The notes beneath the pieces are model-generated. The model was not told where the DNA came from and did not search any database. It saw only the letters and a list, made by a program, of their open reading frames with translations. From the NCBI GenBank assembly GCA_021846145.1, contig JAJZCJ010000150.1:1-7727 (forward strand): 7,727 nt of DNA, given 5' to 3'. Origin of the DNA: Bacillota bacterium (lineage in GTDB: Bacteria > Bacillota > Bacilli > Alicyclobacillales > SLC66). Below are positions 5,154 to 7,727 of this stretch, in pieces (the first letter of the stretch is position 1; every line of letters begins with the position of its first letter). Position numbers and translations under genes: made by a program.

Positions 5154-5414
5154 GTGTCATCTTTTGAAGAGACGATGCAATTTCGCTTGCGTCCGGATGA
5201 ACCGACACGCGCAGAACGGGTGTTGCTACTGGCTTATGAGGCCTTGAATGACAAGGGCTATAATCCGATCCACCAAATTTCCGGTTATTTGATTTCCGGA
5301 GACCCTGCGTATATCACCAGTTATAAGGATGCACGTGACGCCATTCGCCGAGTGGAGCGCGACGAACTGATTGAGGAGTTGGTCAGGTTTTATCTCGCTA
5401 CTCGGCTACCATGA
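5154..5414 (+). CDS. ireB: IreB/YrzL family regulatory phosphoprotein (UPF0297)
   Basis: This 86-residue protein starts at GTG 5154: a run GGGGGGAG (5141-5148) lies 5 bases before it, so the longer frame from GTG 5139 would contain its own ribosome site. The sequence [37 protein letters not shown] and [17 protein letters not shown] matches the UPF0297/DUF965 family along its whole length. In Enterococcus faecalis IreB is a small cytoplasmic dimer phosphorylated by the Ser/Thr kinase IreK and acts negatively on cephalosporin resistance; Thr4 and Thr7 are the reported sites. Here Thr7 is kept but position 4 is Phe. It lies 64 bases after alaS and overlaps ruvX by four bases (ATGA), indicating translational coupling. 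The 64-base gap has AT-rich promoter-like hexamers but none with good spacing. Confidence 0.93.
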   Translation: MSSFEETMQFRLRPDEPTRAERVLLLAYEALNDKGYNPIHQISGYLISGDPAYITSYKDARDAIRRVERDELIEELVRFYLATRLP

Positions 5415-5827
5415 AAGTGCTTGGCATCGACTATGGGGACGCTCGCATTGGGCTAGCGTTAAGTGACGAATTGCAAATTACGGCGCAGGGATACGATGTG
5501 CTCGAGGTCAAGAAAATTCGCAATGTATTTGAAGATTTGGCGAAGATTGCAGCCGTGGAACAGGTATCCCTGTTTGTTATTGGATTGCCTAGAAACATGA
5601 ATGGCAGTTATGGTGAACGAGCGGACATCACTCGTGATTTTGGGGGTAAACTAGCTTCCTATACGTCTATTCCAATCGAGTGGATTGACGAACGATTGAC
5701 TACTGTCAGTGTTAATCGAATGCTAATTGAGGGCAATGTCAGCCGTCATAAACGCAAAAAAGTAGTAGACAAACTGGCTGCGGTTCTGATTTTGCAAACA
5801 TATCTTGATCGCAAAAGGAGGGCTTAA
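5411..5827 (+). CDS. ruvX: RuvX/YqgF family RNase H-fold putative nuclease
   Basis: The 138-residue frame has the YqgF signatures: the N-terminal strand [19 protein letters not shown] with catalytic Asp7, [11 protein letters not shown] in the middle, the acidic WIDERLTT (about residues 94-101), and the C-terminal [15 protein letters not shown] whose Asp completes the RNase H-like active site. Length is typical. The E. coli homologue takes part in 16S rRNA 5' end maturation; the family was also called a putative Holliday junction resolvase, and the role in this organism is inferred. The ATG lies in ATGA shared with the ireB stop, with no ribosome site of its own, so translation should be coupled. 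The gene is the yrrK position of the conserved alaS-mltG cluster. Confidence 0.95.
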   Translation: MKVLGIDYGDARIGLALSDELQITAQGYDVLEVKKIRNVFEDLAKIAAVEQVSLFVIGLPRNMNGSYGERADITRDFGGKLASYTSIPIEWIDERLTTVSVNRMLIEGNVSRHKRKKVVDKLAAVLILQTYLDRKRRA

Positions 5828-5828
5828 G

Positions 5829-6101
5829 TTGCTAGATGACCTGCTCATGGGACAAGTGGTGTTAGACAATGAAGAGGGGCAAGAGGAAACTTTTAAAGTG
5901 GTACGCGTGCTTGAAATGAAAGCAAAGCATTACGTGCTTTTGCAGTCGGTGGACGACCCGAGTGATGATTTGTTGATTCTGCGGGTGGAAGGCGACGTGG
6001 AGTCTGACGAGTCAAGCTTAATTGGCATTGATGATGATGACGAGTGGGAAGATGTCGCGGAGGCATTTGATGCACTCTTATTTGATATTGATGAAGACTG
6101 A
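5829..6101 (+). CDS. yrzB: DUF1292 family acidic protein (YrzB-like)
   Basis: The start is TTG 5829: AAAAGGAGGG (5813-5822) lies 6 bases before it, spanning the ruvX stop. Opening at 5805 would put the ribosome site inside the gene, and ATG 5847 would be too far from it. The 90-residue product has the DUF1292 core (GQVVLDNEEGQEETFKVVRV, then YVLLQSVDDPSDDLLILRV) and a strongly acidic tail with the run DDDDEWEDV and DIDED at the end. Function is unknown for the family. The gene begins one base after ruvX ends, and the same order is seen in Bacillus, so it belongs to the ireB-ruvX-yrzB-mltG unit. Confidence 0.9.
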   Translation: MLDDLLMGQVVLDNEEGQEETFKVVRVLEMKAKHYVLLQSVDDPSDDLLILRVEGDVESDESSLIGIDDDDEWEDVAEAFDALLFDIDED

Positions 6102-6127
6102 AGTTAAGGGACGGTAGCGTTATTTCA

Positions 6128-7219
6128 ATGGGAATGCGAAGGAAACCTTGGTGGAAGAGAAAAAAGACACGGTCGCTCGGGATACTCACGGCACTGGTAA
6201 TTATTGTGCTGGGGTTTTTTGTTGGCCTCAGTCGCCTGCCCCAAAGTCCTAATGGCAAACCGGGACGAGAAATGTGGGTCAACATTCAAACTGGGCTTAG
6301 CAGTCAAGTGATTGGACAGTTACTTGCGCAAAAAGGCGTGATCGACAACGCGTTTTGGTTTCGCGTGTATCTATGGTGGTCACATCAAGGTGCGGATTTG
6401 CAGGCTGGGAATTACCGTTTTCATTCCGGCATGACGTTTGCACAAGTGGTGGCTGAACTAAAAGCGGGAGCAACGCGCTATAACACGCTAATGGTGACCA
6501 TTCCTGAAGGCTATACGGTTGCGCAAATTGCTACACTTTTAGAAAAAGACAAACTTTGCAGTGCGACTGCATTTTATCAGGCGGTTGATCATGGAGTGTA
6601 TCCAGAATCTTTTATCAAGCAAATACCTAGTCATGCGCATATCAAGGTTCGCTTGGAGGGGTATTTATTTCCTAGTACCTACGCGTTTGTGCGTGGGGAA
6701 AGCGCGCATCAAATGGTACAAACCATGCTGGCGCAGATGGCAGATGTGCTAACTCAAAAGCGATTGGCAATCATACATAATGAAGGGCTGACTGTCAATC
6801 AGGTGCTGACCATTGCCTCGATGGTGGAACGTGAAGCACAAGTGCCACGAGAACGTCCCCTTGTTGCCAGTGTGATCTTTAACAGGTTGCATCATGTGCC
6901 ACCGATGCACCTGCGTATTGATGCGACTGTGGAGTACGCTTTAGGTTATTATCACGGATTTACACCTATTTTGACTTTGCAGAATTTACAAGTGAATAGC
7001 CCATACAACACATACCAACACCGCGGGTTACCACCGGGACCAATTGCCAATCCCGGACTCGCTTCCATTCAGGCAGTTTTACATCCTGCTCATACGCACT
7101 ACCTATACTACGTGGCAAAAAACAACGGTACCGGCAGCAGCTATTTTGCTACTACTTACGCACAACAATTACAAAATGAAGCCCGTAGCCAAGCCAACGC
7201 GACAAAGAACTCACATTAG
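6128..7219 (+). CDS. mltG: Endolytic murein transglycosylase MltG (YceG-like)
   Basis: MltG cleaves nascent peptidoglycan strands at the outer face of the membrane and so sets glycan length; it works with cell-wall synthases. The 363-residue frame has a basic N-terminus ([12 protein letters not shown]), one membrane anchor at about residues 17-34, and an extracellular part. This starts with a LysM-like region ([20 protein letters not shown], then [10 protein letters not shown] and [16 protein letters not shown]) and continues into the YceG catalytic domain: [60 protein letters not shown] and [19 protein letters not shown]. The ExE pair E234/E236 contains the family's catalytic Glu (E218 in E. 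coli). The ribosome site is weak: AAGGGA (6106-6111) is 16 bases from ATG 6128, so expression may rely on coupling to yrzB 26 bases upstream. Confidence 0.96.
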   Translation: MGMRRKPWWKRKKTRSLGILTALVIIVLGFFVGLSRLPQSPNGKPGREMWVNIQTGLSSQVIGQLLAQKGVIDNAFWFRVYLWWSHQGADLQAGNYRFHSGMTFAQVVAELKAGATRYNTLMVTIPEGYTVAQIATLLEKDKLCSATAFYQAVDHGVYPESFIKQIPSHAHIKVRLEGYLFPSTYAFVRGESAHQMVQTMLAQMADVLTQKRLAIIHNEGLTVNQVLTIASMVEREAQVPRERPLVASVIFNRLHHVPPMHLRIDATVEYALGYYHGFTPILTLQNLQVNSPYNTYQHRGLPPGPIANPGLASIQAVLHPAHTHYLYYVAKNNGTGSSYFATTYAQQLQNEARSQANATKNSH

Positions 7220-7241
7220 ATCTGTCCCATGCGCATAGACT
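7211..7241 (+). promoter_or_regulatory. Possible sporulation (sigma-E/sigma-K type) promoter of sigK
   Basis: TCACATT (7211-7217) and CATAGACT (7234-7241), 16 bases apart, are each one base away from the sigma-E pattern (KMATATT and CATACAHT). CATA with an upstream AC also resembles sigma-K sites (AC and CATANNNTA). In Bacillus, sigK is transcribed first by sigma-E with SpoIIID and then by sigma-K itself. The -35 part overlaps the mltG stop codon. Assigned by eye only. Confidence 0.35.
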
Positions 7242-7278
7242 TTTTGCATTTCCATTAGTTGTGCAAGGAGGGCTAAGC

Positions 7279-7727
7279 ATGGGCATTGTTACCTTAGTGG
7301 CGGTTTTTGTGCGGGAATTTTTTCTATTTGTGTCCTATGTTAAAAACCATACATTTCCACAACCGTTATCTAGTACAGAAGAAGAATTGTACATGAAACG
7401 CTATCAAAACGGGGATGAAGAAGCACGCAATGTGCTTATCGAACATAATCTTCGATTGGTGGCACATCTTGTAAAAAAGTATGATCACGGACAGGTGGAG
7501 AGTGAAGACCTGATTTCGATTGGCACGATCGGTCTGATCAAGGGCATTCAAACCTATAGGCCAGATAAAGGCGTGAAATTGGCCACGTATGCCGCTCGTT
7601 GCATCGAAAATGAAATTCTCATGCATATGCGCTCAGCTAAGAAAACGCGCAAAAATGTTTCGCTGCATGAACCGATTGGCCAGGATAAAGAGGGCAATGA
7701 GGTGGCACTTCTAGACTTACTTGGGAC
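7279..7727 (+). CDS. sigK: RNA polymerase sporulation sigma factor sigma-K precursor (3' truncated by window edge)
   Basis: The start is ATG 7279, 6 bases after AAGGAGGG (7265-7272); 149 codons are visible and the frame is still open at the edge. The product is the mother-cell sigma factor active late in sporulation. The N-terminus [19 protein letters not shown] is a hydrophobic pro-sequence, followed by [13 protein letters not shown]; Bacillus pro-sigma-K is cut by SpoIVFB between Ser and Tyr in the same context, here Ser19/Tyr20. Then come [32 protein letters not shown] (region 2.2) and [20 protein letters not shown] (regions 2.3-2.4), with [14 protein letters not shown] leading into region 3. 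No interruption or skin-like insertion is seen in the visible part. Its sporulation control should be independent of the mltG unit. Confidence 0.96.
   Translation, partial: MGIVTLVAVFVREFFLFVSYVKNHTFPQPLSSTEEELYMKRYQNGDEEARNVLIEHNLRLVAHLVKKYDHGQVESEDLISIGTIGLIKGIQTYRPDKGVKLATYAARCIENEILMHMRSAKKTRKNVSLHEPIGQDKEGNEVALLDLLG

Noticed and set aside
1..7727. CRISPR array, insertion-sequence transposase, tRNA gene or attachment site
   Set aside because: No repeated spacer pattern, transposase frame, cloverleaf or flanking direct repeat was found.

Overview
The window is chromosomal DNA from a Gram-positive, endospore-forming Bacillota of the Bacillales type. Three things point there: the block alaS, ireB (yrzL), ruvX (yrrK), yrzB, mltG (yrrL), which is the order known from Bacillus; a T-box leader in front of alaS; and a gene for pro-sigma-K, the late mother-cell sporulation sigma factor. 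A member of Alicyclobacillaceae or a relative would fit, but this is an impression and was not tested.

Layout. Bases 2-337 are the 3' end of an AI-2E-family permease gene. A near-perfect vegetative promoter overlaps its stop codon and drives a solitary 5S rRNA gene (373-490), which ends in a short intrinsic terminator. On the opposite strand, ending inside that terminator, is a 29-codon frame (589-500) for a single-span hydrophobic peptide that resembles holin-like type I toxins. Bases 590-2150 are an accessory patch. It holds two orphan small membrane proteins (675-1010 and 1174-1587), two short minus-strand frames that look like gene remnants, an AbrB/MazE-type antitoxin reading frame with a defective N-terminus and no toxin, and a large palindromic hairpin (2051-2124).

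From about 2156 the region is conserved housekeeping DNA. An extended -10 promoter and an alanine T-box leader control alaS, so AlaRS is made when uncharged tRNA-Ala accumulates. Then come ireB and ruvX (4-base ATGA overlap), yrzB (1-base gap) and mltG (26-base gap), which look like one transcription unit. IreB is tied to Ser/Thr-kinase control of cell-wall stress, RuvX/YqgF is an RNase H-fold nuclease linked to rRNA maturation, YrzB is an acidic DUF1292 protein, and MltG is the membrane-bound glycan-strand terminase. A separate promoter resembling sigma-E/sigma-K sites precedes sigK, which runs off the right edge.

The core genes are ordinary and securely named. The parts that deserve a second look are the tiny toxin-like gene convergent with the 5S gene, the palindrome before the alaS promoter, and the decayed antitoxin locus.
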